Positions 34,680-45,395 of a stretch of DNA of 58,960 bases are shown in pieces (position 1 is the stretch's first letter; each line of letters begins with the position of its first letter). A program made the position numbers and the translations under genes. The notes below the pieces were generated by a model. It had not been told where the DNA came from. It did no database searches and was given only the letters and a program-made list of their open reading frames with translations. Where the stretch lies: positions 1-58,960 of the forward strand of contig CALVDH010000017.1 in NCBI GenBank assembly GCA_944326235.1. Direction: 5' to 3'. The stretch is from an uncultured Bacteroidales bacterium. GTDB taxonomy: Bacteria; Bacteroidota; Bacteroidia; Bacteroidales; UBA932.

Positions 34680-36496
34680 CTTTCGATTTGGGATATAACT
34701 TTTACCGCCTGCTGATAGTGCTTCTCCATGGCTTCTGAGCCGGAAGCGGGGGCATAGCGGGCATACTCACAGGCATCCAGGATATCGTACAGTTCCTGTA
34801 TCACAGCCTCGTCCTTGCCGCGGGAACGGAGTTCCTCCCCTATCCTCTCGCGGGTCAGGTCGGCCACGGGCAGCATCAGCTTGTCGGAGATGTATCCGTG
34901 CAGGGCCTTATGCAGCTCCTCGTAGAATGCACTGTACAGTCCCTGCTTGAGGAAGGCGGAGGCGTTCTTCAGACGGGCCCGGGCCACTTTCATGGCCTTG
35001 CGGTTGCGGGTGCCGGCCACGTCGCTCCGGCGGGCAATGCTACGGCTCAGCAGCATCCACACGGCAGCGGCCGCCAGCACTATCGCCACCGGTATAATGA
35101 GCATCGCAGGAGAGCCGACCATCATCCGTCCGGCTTTTTTCAGGCGCGGAACGGTAGAGATGAAGCGGATATCCTCACCCAGGCTCTCGACACTCCGCTT
35201 GCTCACCCCGGAGGGGATGACGGCGGCGTCGGTGCGGGTACCCTCGCCCACCTTCAGGCGCAGTGGCCCGGAAGAGAGGGTGCGGTAGCGTCCAGCCGCT
35301 ATATCATAATAGGTAAATTCCACAGGATCTATGTCAAATACTCCGGGAGCCCTGGGAATGAAAGGATACTCGAAGGTAAGGGTTCCGGTGGAGCCCGATT
35401 CTCCAGTAGAGATGTTCTCGGTCTTGCGCACGTCGTACGCCTCAAAGTCAGCGGGAAGCTGAACTTTCGGAGCGTCCACCAGATTGATGTTGCCAGTACC
35501 GGATATGGTAATCTTCAGGGAGGTAGCCTCATGGGCGGCCACACTGTCCGAGTCAAATCCGGCACTGAGCCTGAACGAGCCCACACCTCCGGTAAATGAG
35601 GCGGGGGCTCCGGCGGGCAGGGCCGAGACATTGACGGTAACCGGCTCACTGGTCACCCGCTTGCGTATCGTCTGGTAGGAGCTGAAAAAATCGTCGAAGA
35701 TGGAGCGGGGTCCGGTGGACTCGGCCCGTATCTGGAGGAGGCACACCAGCTCCGCAGGGTCGATGGTCAGTGCCCCGGTCTGCTGGGGCAGGAGCATGTA
35801 GCGGCGCAGGAGGGCCGCATTGTAAATCTGGCCGTTGTAGTTCTCGCGGACGAACTGGATGTTCTGCGGAGCATCTATCTCCTGGCTCCAGAACCCGTCG
35901 AAGGTCGGGAAGCGCACGTCCTCGAAGCCGCTGATGGCCGACGACTGCACATAGAGCTTGAGGGTCACTATGACCGGCTCGCCCACCACCGCCCGGGTCT
36001 TGCTGACGCTCATGCGCAGCATCAGGTCCTCACCAGCGCTCTGGCGCTGCCCTCCGGAAGCGGCGGCACCCTGGTCCGGCACCTCTCCCTTGACGGCCTC
36101 TATCGTCCTGGGCTCAGTGCTGTAGGTCTCCTTGCCTATCTTCACCGAAGCCGCACCCAGCGTCACCTTGCCCTCCTGCACGGCCCTCACGGTATAGGTG
36201 TAGCTGTGAGTGTGGGTAGTGGAGCTCTGTCCGTTGATGCTCTGGAAACTGGTCGAGGTCGAGGACACCGGTCCGGCCAGTACCTCCAGCCCCTCGAAGG
36301 AGGGCGGAACGAAGTCCGATACCTTACCTCCCTCGTATGTGGCCGTGAAGACCACCCTGAATATCTCGTCGGTGGAGACCACCGCCGGAGCGTCCGCCGT
36401 AAAGCTGTTCTGGGCCGACGCCGTCAGCACGCACAGCAGCGTCAGCACTGCTGCCGCCGCCGTCCTGCCGAATACTCTGTACAATCCCTTTATCAT
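34676..36496 (-). CDS. batD: BatD: oxygen-tolerance membrane protein
   Basis: A 606-residue protein with a signal peptide, a large periplasmic region of beta-sandwich repeats (VGEPVIVTLKLYVQS, PQNIQFVRENYNGQIYN), a membrane segment near 460-480 (PAMLIIPVAIVLAAAAVWMLL) and a cytosolic helical tail (about 490-606). This is the BatD layout. It is encoded 1 bp after batBC and overlaps batE. Confidence 0.88.
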   Translation of the reverse strand: MIKGLYRVFGRTAAAAVLTLLCVLTASAQNSFTADAPAVVSTDEIFRVVFTATYEGGKVSDFVPPSFEGLEVLAGPVSSTSTSFQSINGQSSTTHTHSYTYTVRAVQEGKVTLGAASVKIGKETYSTEPRTIEAVKGEVPDQGAAASGGQRQSAGEDLMLRMSVSKTRAVVGEPVIVTLKLYVQSSAISGFEDVRFPTFDGFWSQEIDAPQNIQFVRENYNGQIYNAALLRRYMLLPQQTGALTIDPAELVCLLQIRAESTGPRSIFDDFFSSYQTIRKRVTSEPVTVNVSALPAGAPASFTGGVGSFRLSAGFDSDSVAAHEATSLKITISGTGNINLVDAPKVQLPADFEAYDVRKTENISTGESGSTGTLTFEYPFIPRAPGVFDIDPVEFTYYDIAAGRYRTLSSGPLRLKVGEGTRTDAAVIPSGVSKRSVESLGEDIRFISTVPRLKKAGRMMVGSPAMLIIPVAIVLAAAAVWMLLSRSIARRSDVAGTRNRKAMKVARARLKNASAFLKQGLYSAFYEELHKALHGYISDKLMLPVADLTRERIGEELRSRGKDEAVIQELYDILDACEYARYAPASGSEAMEKHYQQAVKVISQIES

Positions 36497-36497
36497 T

Positions 36498-38234
36498 TTA
36501 CCAATTTTTCTCCTTCTCTTTAGATTTCTCCTTCAGGGCCTTGGCCTTCTTGACCTTGTCCTGGGTCTGCTTCTCCTTGTCCTCTATGGCCTGGAGCATC
36601 TGCTGGGCGGCCTGAGGGGAGATCTGCGGCTGGTTCTGCTGCTGCTGTTGCTGCTGATCCTGGTTCTGCTGATTCTGGTCCTGGTCCTGATTCTGATCGT
36701 TCTGCTGATCGTTATTCTGGTTCTGGTCCTGATTCTGCTGGTTCTGGTCCTGCTGCTGTTGCTGCTGGCTCTGACTCTGCTGGTTCTGCTGCTGGTCCTT
36801 CAGCATCTTCTGGGCGTAGGCCAGGTTGGACTTGGTCTCGAAGTTGTCCGGTTCTAAACGGAGGGACTCCTTGAAGGCCTCCACTGCCTCCTGATACTTC
36901 TTCTGCTTGAGGGCTATGTTGCCGCTGTTGTGGAAGTAATCAGAGGCCTTTGACGGCGACAGATTCTTCAGGGTATCGCCCAGATCCTTGAAATACAGCT
37001 CCGCCTCGTTGTAGCTCTCCGCCTTGTAGAGGGCATTGCCCAGATTGTACTTGGCGGTGACCGAGGCCGAATCGGCGATCAGGGCCCGCTTGTAGTCTAT
37101 CTCCGCCTCGCGGTACAGCCCCTTCTTGAAGTCCCGGTTGCCGGCGCGGACCTCCGAACGGTCGCTCTGGGCCGAGAGCACGGCCGGTGAGAGCACCAGC
37201 AAGGCAGCCAGAACAGCCAGGGTCCTGCCGCTGCGGCCGAAAAGGCTCCTGCGGTTGCGGGTGTCGGACATGAAGAACTCCAGGAGGAGGAATACGAGTG
37301 CTATTGCAAAAAAGTACATATACTGTTCGTCGAATTCTTCGAAGACTACGGACTGGAACTCCTTGTCCTGCAGGGTACGGATCTCGTCGATGACGGGGTT
37401 GAGGCCGAACTCCGTGTTGCCCGCCCTTACATAGAGGCCCTGTCCTGCGGAGGCGATGTCCCTGAGGGTCTGCTCGTCGAGACGGGTGACGACGATATTG
37501 CCGTCCTTGTCCTTGAGCAGGCCGCCGTCCATAGGGATGGGCTTGCCCTCGGGGGAGCCGACTCCGATGCAGAATACCCTCGCCCCCATGTCCACCGCAT
37601 CGCGTGCGGCCGCCACGGGATCGTCCTCGTGGTTCTCACCGTCGGTTATCAGGATGATGGCCCGGCTGTGCTCGCTCTCGGATGTGAAACCGCGGATGGC
37701 AGTCCTGATGGCCTCGCCCAGAGCGGTGCCCTGCACGGGCACGGACTCAGTGGTTATGGAGTTGAGGAAAATCTTGGCCGATACGTAGTCGGAGGTGATC
37801 GGCAGCTGGACGAATGACTCGCCTGCGAAGATAATCAGGCCGATACGGTCGCCCTGCAACTCGTCCACCAGCTTGGAGATGGCCAGCTTGGCCCGCTCCA
37901 GACGGTTGGGAGAGTAGTCCTCGGCCAGCATGGAGTTGGAGACATCGAGCACCACCATGATCTCGGCGCCCTTGATCTGCCGTTCCTTGAGGGTGGCTCC
38001 GATCTGGGGTCTGGACATGCCGATGCAGAAGAACAGCAGGGCAATGGAAAGAAGGGTCAGTTTGGCCCATCCCTTGCGGCGGGGCACCTCGGGCGTGAGC
38101 AGCGCCACCAGTTCCGGGTCTCCGAAACGGGCCAGCCTCTTCCTTCTGATACGGCGCATAAGCCAGTATGCTATGAATATCAGGGGTATCAGCAGTATCA
38201 GCAGCAGATACCCGCCTTGTGCCAAATATATCAT
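36498..38234 (-). CDS. batB: BatB-BatC fusion: VWA domain plus TPR repeats and Gln-rich tail
   Basis: A 578-residue protein. Two N-terminal membrane segments precede a von Willebrand A domain with the MIDAS motif VVLDVSNSMLAEDYSPN (about 92-108). A third membrane segment (about 305-320) leads into a second half with TPR repeats (DSASVTAKYNLGNALYKAES, YFHNSGNIALKQKKYQEAV), which matches BatC. A low-complexity Gln/Asn/Asp tail (about 503-555) follows, then Lys/Glu-rich residues. In many Bacteroidetes batB and batC are separate genes; here they are one frame. Confidence 0.88.
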   Translation of the reverse strand: MIYLAQGGYLLLILLIPLIFIAYWLMRRIRRKRLARFGDPELVALLTPEVPRRKGWAKLTLLSIALLFFCIGMSRPQIGATLKERQIKGAEIMVVLDVSNSMLAEDYSPNRLERAKLAISKLVDELQGDRIGLIIFAGESFVQLPITSDYVSAKIFLNSITTESVPVQGTALGEAIRTAIRGFTSESEHSRAIILITDGENHEDDPVAAARDAVDMGARVFCIGVGSPEGKPIPMDGGLLKDKDGNIVVTRLDEQTLRDIASAGQGLYVRAGNTEFGLNPVIDEIRTLQDKEFQSVVFEEFDEQYMYFFAIALVFLLLEFFMSDTRNRRSLFGRSGRTLAVLAALLVLSPAVLSAQSDRSEVRAGNRDFKKGLYREAEIDYKRALIADSASVTAKYNLGNALYKAESYNEAELYFKDLGDTLKNLSPSKASDYFHNSGNIALKQKKYQEAVEAFKESLRLEPDNFETKSNLAYAQKMLKDQQQNQQSQSQQQQQQDQNQQNQDQNQNNDQQNDQNQDQDQNQQNQDQQQQQQQNQPQISPQAAQQMLQAIEDKEKQTQDKVKKAKALKEKSKEKEKNW

Positions 38235-39226
38235 GCTATCCTCCTTGCTGCAAAAAGTCTCAAAATTATCTCAAGCAGGAATGCGGCCAGGGCCCATACG
38301 GCGAAGCGGCCGAATTCCTCGGTATAGACGGGGAAGGAGTCGACGGTAATCTTGACCTTCTCCATCTCGTTGATCTCTCCGTAGATCTGCAGGAGTTTGG
38401 TGTTGTCGGTGGCCCGGAAGTAGGAGCCTCCGGTCTGCTCGGCTATCTGCTCCAGCAGTTTCTCGTCTATCTCCACGGGGATGTTCTGTACCTGCACTCC
38501 GAAAGGGGTCATCACCGGATAGGGCGCGGTGCCCATGGCTCCCACTCCTATCGTGTACACGCGGATGCCGTAGGTCCTGGCTATCTCAGCGGCCGTCAGA
38601 GGGGCAATCTCTCCGCGGTTGTTCACTCCGTCGGTAAGCAGGATGACCACGCGGCTCTTGGCCTGGGAGTCCTTCAGGCGGGCCACGGCGTTGGCCAGGC
38701 CGTTGCCTATCGCGGTACCGTCATCTATCAGGCCGCACTCTATCTCCTTGATGAGGTTGATCAGGGTGGCGCGGTCGGTGGTCAGGGGCGACTGGGTGTA
38801 GCTCTCGCCGGCGAAGACCACCACTCCGATACGGTCCGAAGGCCGCTGGGAGATGAACTCTATGGCTATGTTCTTGGCCGCCTCTATACGGTCCGGGTTG
38901 AAGTCGCGGGCCAGCATACTGGTGGACACGTCCAGGGCCAGGACGATGTCGATGCCCTCGGTGTCGGTCCGGCTGACATTGGACGAACTGCGGGGACGGG
39001 CGATGGCCACTATCAGCAGCGCCACTGCTATCAGCCTCAGCACTGCCGGCAGGTGGCGGAGCACCCGGGCGAGGCCTGCGCTGGCGGCCGAGAACGGGGC
39101 CGTAGTGGACATGGCCACGTAGGGCCGGCGGCGGCGCACCTGCTTCCAGACGTACCATGCGGTCATCGGGACGAGCAGCAGCTCCAGCCACAGCACCCAG
39201 GGATATTCGAAGAAGAGATTATTCAT
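38231..39226 (-). CDS. batA: BatA: VWA-domain membrane protein
   Basis: A 331-residue protein. The start at 39226 (MNNLFFEYPWVLWLELLLVP) was chosen over an earlier Met at 39310, because it gives the usual N-terminal membrane segment; it overlaps the upstream gene by 8 bp. The VWA MIDAS motif is VLALDVSTSMLARDFNPDR, and a membrane helix ends the protein. BatA and BatB VWA domains probably bind each other in the membrane. Its stop overlaps batBC by ATGA. Confidence 0.92.
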   Translation of the reverse strand: MNNLFFEYPWVLWLELLLVPMTAWYVWKQVRRRRPYVAMSTTAPFSAASAGLARVLRHLPAVLRLIAVALLIVAIARPRSSSNVSRTDTEGIDIVLALDVSTSMLARDFNPDRIEAAKNIAIEFISQRPSDRIGVVVFAGESYTQSPLTTDRATLINLIKEIECGLIDDGTAIGNGLANAVARLKDSQAKSRVVILLTDGVNNRGEIAPLTAAEIARTYGIRVYTIGVGAMGTAPYPVMTPFGVQVQNIPVEIDEKLLEQIAEQTGGSYFRATDNTKLLQIYGEINEMEKVKITVDSFPVYTEEFGRFAVWALAAFLLEIILRLFAARRIA

Positions 39227-40217
39227 GGGCTTTCTCCTCCATAGATTTTCCTTCCTTCGCTGTCTTCTCCGCATCGGCTTCCAGTTCCTGCATGAAGGTG
39301 TCGTTGACAAAGCGCACCGCTACCGGCACGGCATTCTCATTCTCGGACTCGGAAGCCGTGTACTTGGCGAACTTTACCAGGTCGGCCGTACCGAAGAGGT
39401 CCTTGAGCGACTCATAGTCAGATGGCTGTATATCCTTGACGGACAAGTCTGTAAGTATCTCGGCAGAAGTACGCTCGATCGTCTTGACTCCGAAGCGTTT
39501 ATCGATGTAGACCCGGAGAGTGTCGGTAATCTCGGTGTAGTACTGCTTCTGGTTGCCGGTCTGCCATAGCTTCTCGCCCCGGATACGGTCCAGGTCGCGC
39601 AGAGCCACGATGTGGGGAGGGTCCTGCGGAGTGGGCTTGCCGAAGAGAGGACGGTTCTTCCGCCTGCGGACTATCAGCCGCCAGACGGCTATGATGGCGG
39701 CCACCAGGACAATGCCTCCGGCCACCCACGGCAGCACCTCCGCGAAGGTCACCGGGTAGCGGAACTGCGGCCGGATGTCGTACATCTCGTAAGTCGTGGT
39801 GTCAATGGGTATCGTGGTCACCTCCAGGGGCACCTCCGGAAGACGGAGGGTGTCCACCGCATCCTCCCCGCGGTAGACGTAGACCACCAGCGGTGGCAGG
39901 ACGTAGCTGCCGCTGTCAAATGAGGTGATGGTGGCGCGGGTCTGTACCCGGGAGAAGTCCCGGCCCCGGTCCACCGTATCTATCACGAAATCCCCTATCA
40001 GCTCGACTCCGGGCACCACGTAGCCCGACATCGAGTCTATCCTGACGGACATGCCGCGGGGCACCTGCATCTCGGAGGTCCACTCGATCTGATCCCCGAT
40101 GAGAATCGTGTCGCGGGAGACTCCCGCCGAGACGATTTCCTGCGCCCCCGCCCTGAGGACGGAGAGCAGAAGGAGGGCCGCGGCCGCTGTCACTGTGCTG
40201 AATATTCTGTATCTCAT
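39219..40217 (-). CDS. BatG-like membrane protein of the Bat operon
   Basis: A 332-residue protein. The start at 40217 gives a signal peptide (MRYRIFSTVTAAAALLLLSV); the longer frame upstream overlaps the DUF58 gene. A periplasmic beta-rich domain is followed by a membrane segment (VLPWVAGGIVLVAAIIAVW, about 178-198) and a cytosolic helical region (IVALRDLDRIRGEKLWQTG, KQYYTEITDTLRVYIDKRFG). This layout matches the protein often found between DUF58 and batA in Bacteroidetes. Role unknown. Confidence 0.78.
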   Translation of the reverse strand: MRYRIFSTVTAAAALLLLSVLRAGAQEIVSAGVSRDTILIGDQIEWTSEMQVPRGMSVRIDSMSGYVVPGVELIGDFVIDTVDRGRDFSRVQTRATITSFDSGSYVLPPLVVYVYRGEDAVDTLRLPEVPLEVTTIPIDTTTYEMYDIRPQFRYPVTFAEVLPWVAGGIVLVAAIIAVWRLIVRRRKNRPLFGKPTPQDPPHIVALRDLDRIRGEKLWQTGNQKQYYTEITDTLRVYIDKRFGVKTIERTSAEILTDLSVKDIQPSDYESLKDLFGTADLVKFAKYTASESENENAVPVAVRFVNDTFMQELEADAEKTAKEGKSMEEKAHE

Positions 40218-40240
40218 ATTTCCAATTGTCCTAAATTCTC

Positions 40241-41128
40241 CTATGCCCGCGTCTGGAACAGAGCCACCAGGCTCTTGACATAGTCCTGGTCGGTCCGGAT
40301 GCTGACGGTGTCCACCTTGTACTTGCGCAGGGTCAGCAGAGTCTCCGCGTAGGCCTTGCGCGACCACTCCCCGTAGTCCTCGCGGACGGAGCGGCGGGAG
40401 GTGTCCACGTAGACGATGCGGCCCGTCTCATTGTCCCTTACCGGGAGAAGGCCCACGTCGGGCAAGGTGCGGTCCCTCTCGTCGTAGATATTGATCACCG
40501 ACAGGTCGTGCCGGTTCACCGCCACCTTCAGAGCATCCTCGTAGCGGGGGCGGAAGGTCTGCGGGTCGATGTCGAGCATGTCGGAGAGCAGGAATGCCGT
40601 GCACTTCTTCTTCAGGGCGTTGGTCAGGAAGCGGAGGGCCTCCCCTATGTCCGTGCCCTTCTCCTCCGGGCGGAACTCCAGGACCTCGCGGATGATCCTC
40701 AGCAGGTGGCTGCGGCCCTTCTTGGGAGGGATGAATTTCTCCACGCGGGTGCTGAAGAACAGGGCCCCGACCTTGTCATTGTTGATGGATGCGGAGAATG
40801 AGAGTACCGCCGCTATCTCCGCCGTCAGGTCCTTCTTCGTCTTGGACGAGGTTCCGAACCAGCCGGAGCCGCTGGCGTCGATGAGCAGCATGACGGTCAG
40901 CTCCCTCTCCTCCTCGAACACCTTTATATAAGGAGTGCCCGTGCGGGCGGTCACGTTCCAGTCCATGTTGCGCACGTCGTCGCCGATCTGGTACTCGCGC
41001 ACCTCGCTGAAGGCCATACCGCGGCCCTTGAAGGCCGAGTGGTACTCGCCCGCGAAGATCTGGCTCGAGAGGGCCCGGGTCTTGATCTCTATCTTGCGTA
41101 CTTTCTTCAACAGGTCGTTGCTGTCCAT
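40241..41128 (-). CDS. DUF58 protein of the Bat/MoxR operon
   Basis: A 295-residue cytosolic protein with the DUF58 motif YQIGDDVRNMDWNVTARTGT (about 47-66) and a degenerate VWA-like core (LTVMLLIDASGSGWFG). DUF58 proteins are regular partners of MoxR ATPases. It lies 3 bp after moxR and 23 bp before the BatG-like gene. Confidence 0.93.
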   Translation of the reverse strand: MDSNDLLKKVRKIEIKTRALSSQIFAGEYHSAFKGRGMAFSEVREYQIGDDVRNMDWNVTARTGTPYIKVFEEERELTVMLLIDASGSGWFGTSSKTKKDLTAEIAAVLSFSASINNDKVGALFFSTRVEKFIPPKKGRSHLLRIIREVLEFRPEEKGTDIGEALRFLTNALKKKCTAFLLSDMLDIDPQTFRPRYEDALKVAVNRHDLSVINIYDERDRTLPDVGLLPVRDNETGRIVYVDTSRRSVREDYGEWSRKAYAETLLTLRKYKVDTVSIRTDQDYVKSLVALFQTRA

Positions 41129-41131
41129 AGA

Positions 41132-42124
<993 letters not shown>

Positions 42125-42159
42125 ATCAAAATATTTGTATTTTTGTCATCGAAATTTTA

Positions 42160-42167
42160 CAAAAATA
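42160..42167 (-). promoter_or_regulatory. Promoter -7 element of the moxR-bat operon
   Basis: TATTTTTG on the minus strand fits TAnnTTTG, 36 bases before the moxR ATG. No -33 box is clear. Confidence 0.45.
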
Positions 42168-42184
42168 GTCGATTTTCTCCAATA

Positions 42185-43063
42185 ATGAGGTTTTTCGCTT
42201 CAATATCTTACAACGGCTCGGGGCTCTCCGGATGGCAGATTCAGGACAATGCTCCCAGCGTCCAGGATGAGATCCAGAAGGCAATGTCGGCCGCTCTGGG
42301 GGAGAAAATCACTGTGGTGGGGGCCGGAAGGACGGATGCGGGTGTCCATGCCTCGGACTTCACAGCCCATTTCGACTCTGACAGCCGCTGTCTGACGGAA
42401 GGCCCCGCGCACGTAATCTACAAAATAAATGCCATTCTGCCGAAAAACATCGTGCTCCGCGACATCGTCCGGGTCAGGGATGACGCCCACGCCCGCTTCG
42501 ATGCCGACAGCCGCACCTACCGGTACTACATCCACGGGCGGAAGGACCCATTCGTACAGGATTTTTCCTGGTACTGCAAGTATCCTCTGGACGTGGAGGC
42601 CATGAACCGGGGGGCGGAACTGCTGCTGGGACAGCACGATTTCAGCTGCTTCGAGAAGACCGGGAGCGCGGCCACTTCGCCTCTTTGCGAGGTGACGGCC
42701 GCCGGGTGGAGCTGCTGGACTCCGGCCATAGCGCCGATGCCCGTGGTGCAGCCGCTGCCGTTTGCCGCACCTGCAGCCGGTGATGCTCCTGTATCCGGGA
42801 CGGTGCCCGCAGAAGCCACGGCCGGAGCTCCGGATACTGCTCCATTGTACCTGGTATTTACCGTTACGGCCAACCGATTCCTGCGCAACATGGTCCGGGC
42901 CATAGTCGGGACCCTGGTCGAGGTGGGACGCGGACGGCACGAGCCGGAATGGGTCCTCGACGTGCTGGCCTCCCGCGACAGATGCCGGGCCGGACAGTCC
43001 GTACCGGGGCATGCCCTCTTCCTGACCCGGGTGCACTACCCGGACGACGTTTTCCGATATTGA
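42185..43063 (+). CDS. truA: tRNA pseudouridine(38-40) synthase
   Basis: A 292-residue TruA. The start at 42185 (MRFFASISYNGSGLSGWQ) matches the family start; a Met 42 bases earlier is unlikely. The catalytic Asp is in VGAGRTDAGVHA, with RFDADSRTYRY and RNMVRAIVGTLVEVGRG as conserved segments. An Ala/Pro-rich insert of about 45 residues (around 180-225) lies between the DFSCFEKTG motif and the LYLVFTVTANRFLRNM strand, where the family normally has a short loop. It is divergent from moxR. Confidence 0.96.
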   Translation: MRFFASISYNGSGLSGWQIQDNAPSVQDEIQKAMSAALGEKITVVGAGRTDAGVHASDFTAHFDSDSRCLTEGPAHVIYKINAILPKNIVLRDIVRVRDDAHARFDADSRTYRYYIHGRKDPFVQDFSWYCKYPLDVEAMNRGAELLLGQHDFSCFEKTGSAATSPLCEVTAAGWSCWTPAIAPMPVVQPLPFAAPAAGDAPVSGTVPAEATAGAPDTAPLYLVFTVTANRFLRNMVRAIVGTLVEVGRGRHEPEWVLDVLASRDRCRAGQSVPGHALFLTRVHYPDDVFRY

Positions 43064-43099
43064 TTTTACTAACACTAAGACATTTACACATTCAACACC

Positions 43100-44014
43100 A
43101 TGCTGACACTACTCCAAGCCAACACCGCAGACCTCCTCATCCAGGAGGCAGCCGCCCCCGAAAAGATGTCCCTCATCAAGATGGCCGTCGCCGGAGGATG
43201 GCTGATGATCGTACTCCTGATCCTGTCCATCATAGCCATCTACATCCTCGGCAACCGTCTCTGGGCCATCCGCCAGGCAGGGAAGCTCGACCCTCACTTC
43301 ATGGCCAACATCCGCGAGCTCGTCAGGGCCGGGAAGACCTCCTCGGCCATCAGCCTCTGCCGTGAGAACTCCTCGCCCATCGCCCGCCTCATCGAGAAAG
43401 GACTCGAGCGCCAGGGCAATCCCCTGCCCGACATCCAGGCCGCAGTCGAGAACGTGGCCAACATCGAGGTAGCCAAGCTCGAGAAAGGGCTTCCGATGCT
43501 CGCCACAGTGGCCGGAGGCGCCCCGATGATCGGATTCCTCGGTACCGTAATCGGTATGATCCAGGCCTTCTACAACATGGCCTCGGCCGGCAGCAACATC
43601 GACATCACCCTCCTCTCCGGAGGTATCTACACCGCCATGGTGACCACCGTGGGCGGTCTGTTCGTCGGCATCATCGCCTACTTCGGCTACAACTGGCTCA
43701 CATCCCGCGTCAACGATATCGTATTCAAGATGGAGAGCGAGACCATCTCGCTGATGGACATGCTCAGTTCCGCCAAGGCGGACCCCCAGCCGGAGCACTC
43801 CGGCGAAACCGCATCCCACAGACCGGCCAGGCGCAGCACTGCTGGCACCGCCAGGACAGCAGCCCCCAAGCCGGCCGGACGCAACAGCCGCACTTCCGGC
43901 ACAGGTGCCAGGGATACTGCTTCTTCTGCTGCCGCTCCTGCCGCCTCTGATGCTTCTGCCGCTTCCGACGCGGACGGCAGTTCCGAAACATTTACCATAG
44001 ACAAAGACATTTAA
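43100..44014 (+). CDS. exbB: ExbB/TolQ-type proton-channel protein
   Basis: A 304-residue MotA/TolQ/ExbB-family protein. Membrane segments are visible near 33-53 (GGWLMIVLLILSIIAIYIL), 135-160 (LATVAGGAPMIGFLGTVIGM) and 175-200 (TAMVTTVGGLFVGIIAYFGY). With ExbD it uses proton flow to energise TonB. The C-terminal 75 residues are an Ala/Ser/Thr-rich low-complexity tail beyond the family core. exbD follows 2 bp downstream. Confidence 0.92.
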   Translation: MLTLLQANTADLLIQEAAAPEKMSLIKMAVAGGWLMIVLLILSIIAIYILGNRLWAIRQAGKLDPHFMANIRELVRAGKTSSAISLCRENSSPIARLIEKGLERQGNPLPDIQAAVENVANIEVAKLEKGLPMLATVAGGAPMIGFLGTVIGMIQAFYNMASAGSNIDITLLSGGIYTAMVTTVGGLFVGIIAYFGYNWLTSRVNDIVFKMESETISLMDMLSSAKADPQPEHSGETASHRPARRSTAGTARTAAPKPAGRNSRTSGTGARDTASSAAAPAASDASAASDADGSSETFTIDKDI

Positions 44015-44016
44015 CG

Positions 44017-44430
44017 ATGGCCATCAAACGCAGAACCAAGGTCGAGCCGGCATTCTCGATGTCCTCCATGACGGACATCGTGTTCCTGCTGCTGATATTC
44101 TTCCTGGTGACCTCGACCCTGATCAACCCCAACGCCCTCAGGCTCCTGCTGCCCAAGAGCACCAACCAGATCTCCGCCAAGGCCACCGTCAGCGTATCCA
44201 TCAAGCACTATCCCGAGCTCGGGACCTACACCTACCACATCAACGGAGATCCCCAGGCCGTACCATTCGCAGACATAGAACCGGCCCTCCAGCTCCTGCT
44301 GCGGGACTCCGACGACCCCACCTTCTCTATCTACGCTGACCGTACAGTACCGATAGAAGAAGTAGTAAACCTCATGAACATTGCCAAGCGCAATCAGTAC
44401 AAGGTCATACTGGCTACGGCACCGGAATAG
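44017..44430 (+). CDS. exbD: ExbD/TolR-family biopolymer transport protein
   Basis: A 137-residue protein with an N-terminal membrane segment that contains the conserved Asp (SSMTDIVFLLLIFFLVTST) and a periplasmic domain ending VNLMNIAKRNQYKVILAT. It forms the energising complex with the ExbB before it and TonB after it. Confidence 0.93.
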   Translation: MAIKRRTKVEPAFSMSSMTDIVFLLLIFFLVTSTLINPNALRLLLPKSTNQISAKATVSVSIKHYPELGTYTYHINGDPQAVPFADIEPALQLLLRDSDDPTFSIYADRTVPIEEVVNLMNIAKRNQYKVILATAPE

Positions 44431-44520
44431 CGAGGTGAGCATTTGCCGCGCCCGGCCGTCTACTGAAAGCCTGACACTTCCCCACGCCCGACACATATCA
44501 GCCGATACAGAACCGACACA

Positions 44521-45276
44521 ATGAACAACCGCAAAGCCACATACGCAGGTATCCTGCTCACAGTTGCAGTCCACGCCATACTGCTGATGTTCGGATTCCG
44601 ATCCCAGCTGCAGAAGATGGATGTGCCGCCGTCTGTCCAGGGTATGCTCATAGAATTCCCGCCCGAGGAAGAGCCCGTACCCATCCGGACAGCCGTGGGA
44701 GTGGAGCCGCGTGCCGAAGAGGCCGACCCTGTCGAGGAAGTACGTCTCGTACAGAAAGCCGAGGCACCTGTAGCCGCCGATGTGGCCGAGAATACCGGTG
44801 TCGAGACCACCGTCGGGGAAGAAGGCGACGTAGAGGTGCCCGAGCCGCCCGCCGAGAAACCCATCGACCGCCGCGCCCTCTTCTCCAGCCGCCGGTCCAA
44901 CCGCACCGATACCGCAGCAGTCCAGGTGGCCTCCGAAATCTCCGACCGCCTCACCGCCGGACATCCCAAGGGCAACACCGAAGAAGGTTCCCCCGACGGC
45001 CGCCCGACCGCCCGCCTCGAAGGCCGTACCGTCATGGGCAACCTGCCCCTCCCCGAGTACTCCGTCCAGAACGCCGGCACAGTAGTCGTCCGCATCATGG
45101 TCGACCAGTACGGCACCGTCACCAGCGCCGTCCCCGGAGCCCGCGGCACCACCGTCCAGGACGCCACCCTCTGGGAAGCCGCCAGAAAAGCCGCCCTCAA
45201 AGCCAAGTTCAACGTCTCCGCCTCCGCACCCGCCGTCCAGGAAGGCACGATCACATACGTATTCACCTTGCGGTAA
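44521..45276 (+). CDS. tonB: TonB-family energy transducer
   Basis: A 251-residue protein with an N-terminal membrane anchor (YAGILLTVAVHAILLMFGF), a Pro/Glu/Val-rich spacer (about 40-125), and a C-terminal TonB domain (GTVVVRIMVDQYGTVTSAVP, WEAARKAALKAKFN, ITYVFTLR). It passes the ExbBD energy to outer-membrane receptors, for example those at 19-21 and 23-26 kb. An array of repeats starts about 120 bp after its stop codon. Confidence 0.93.
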   Translation: MNNRKATYAGILLTVAVHAILLMFGFRSQLQKMDVPPSVQGMLIEFPPEEEPVPIRTAVGVEPRAEEADPVEEVRLVQKAEAPVAADVAENTGVETTVGEEGDVEVPEPPAEKPIDRRALFSSRRSNRTDTAAVQVASEISDRLTAGHPKGNTEEGSPDGRPTARLEGRTVMGNLPLPEYSVQNAGTVVVRIMVDQYGTVTSAVPGARGTTVQDATLWEAARKAALKAKFNVSASAPAVQEGTITYVFTLR

Positions 45277-45395
45277 GCACGCTGCGATACCCGCCTGTGT
45301 CCGTGCCTCCGTTTTACCCCACTGCATCCCACCTTCCGGAGGTACGTAGATGCACAACCGCTGCCAGAGCACCATACAGCCGTGTTCCACTCCAT

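Noticed and set aside
39227..39310. Earlier start for batA
   Set aside because: It would overlap the upstream gene by 92 bases with a charged sequence without homologous character; the Met at 39226 starts a membrane segment.
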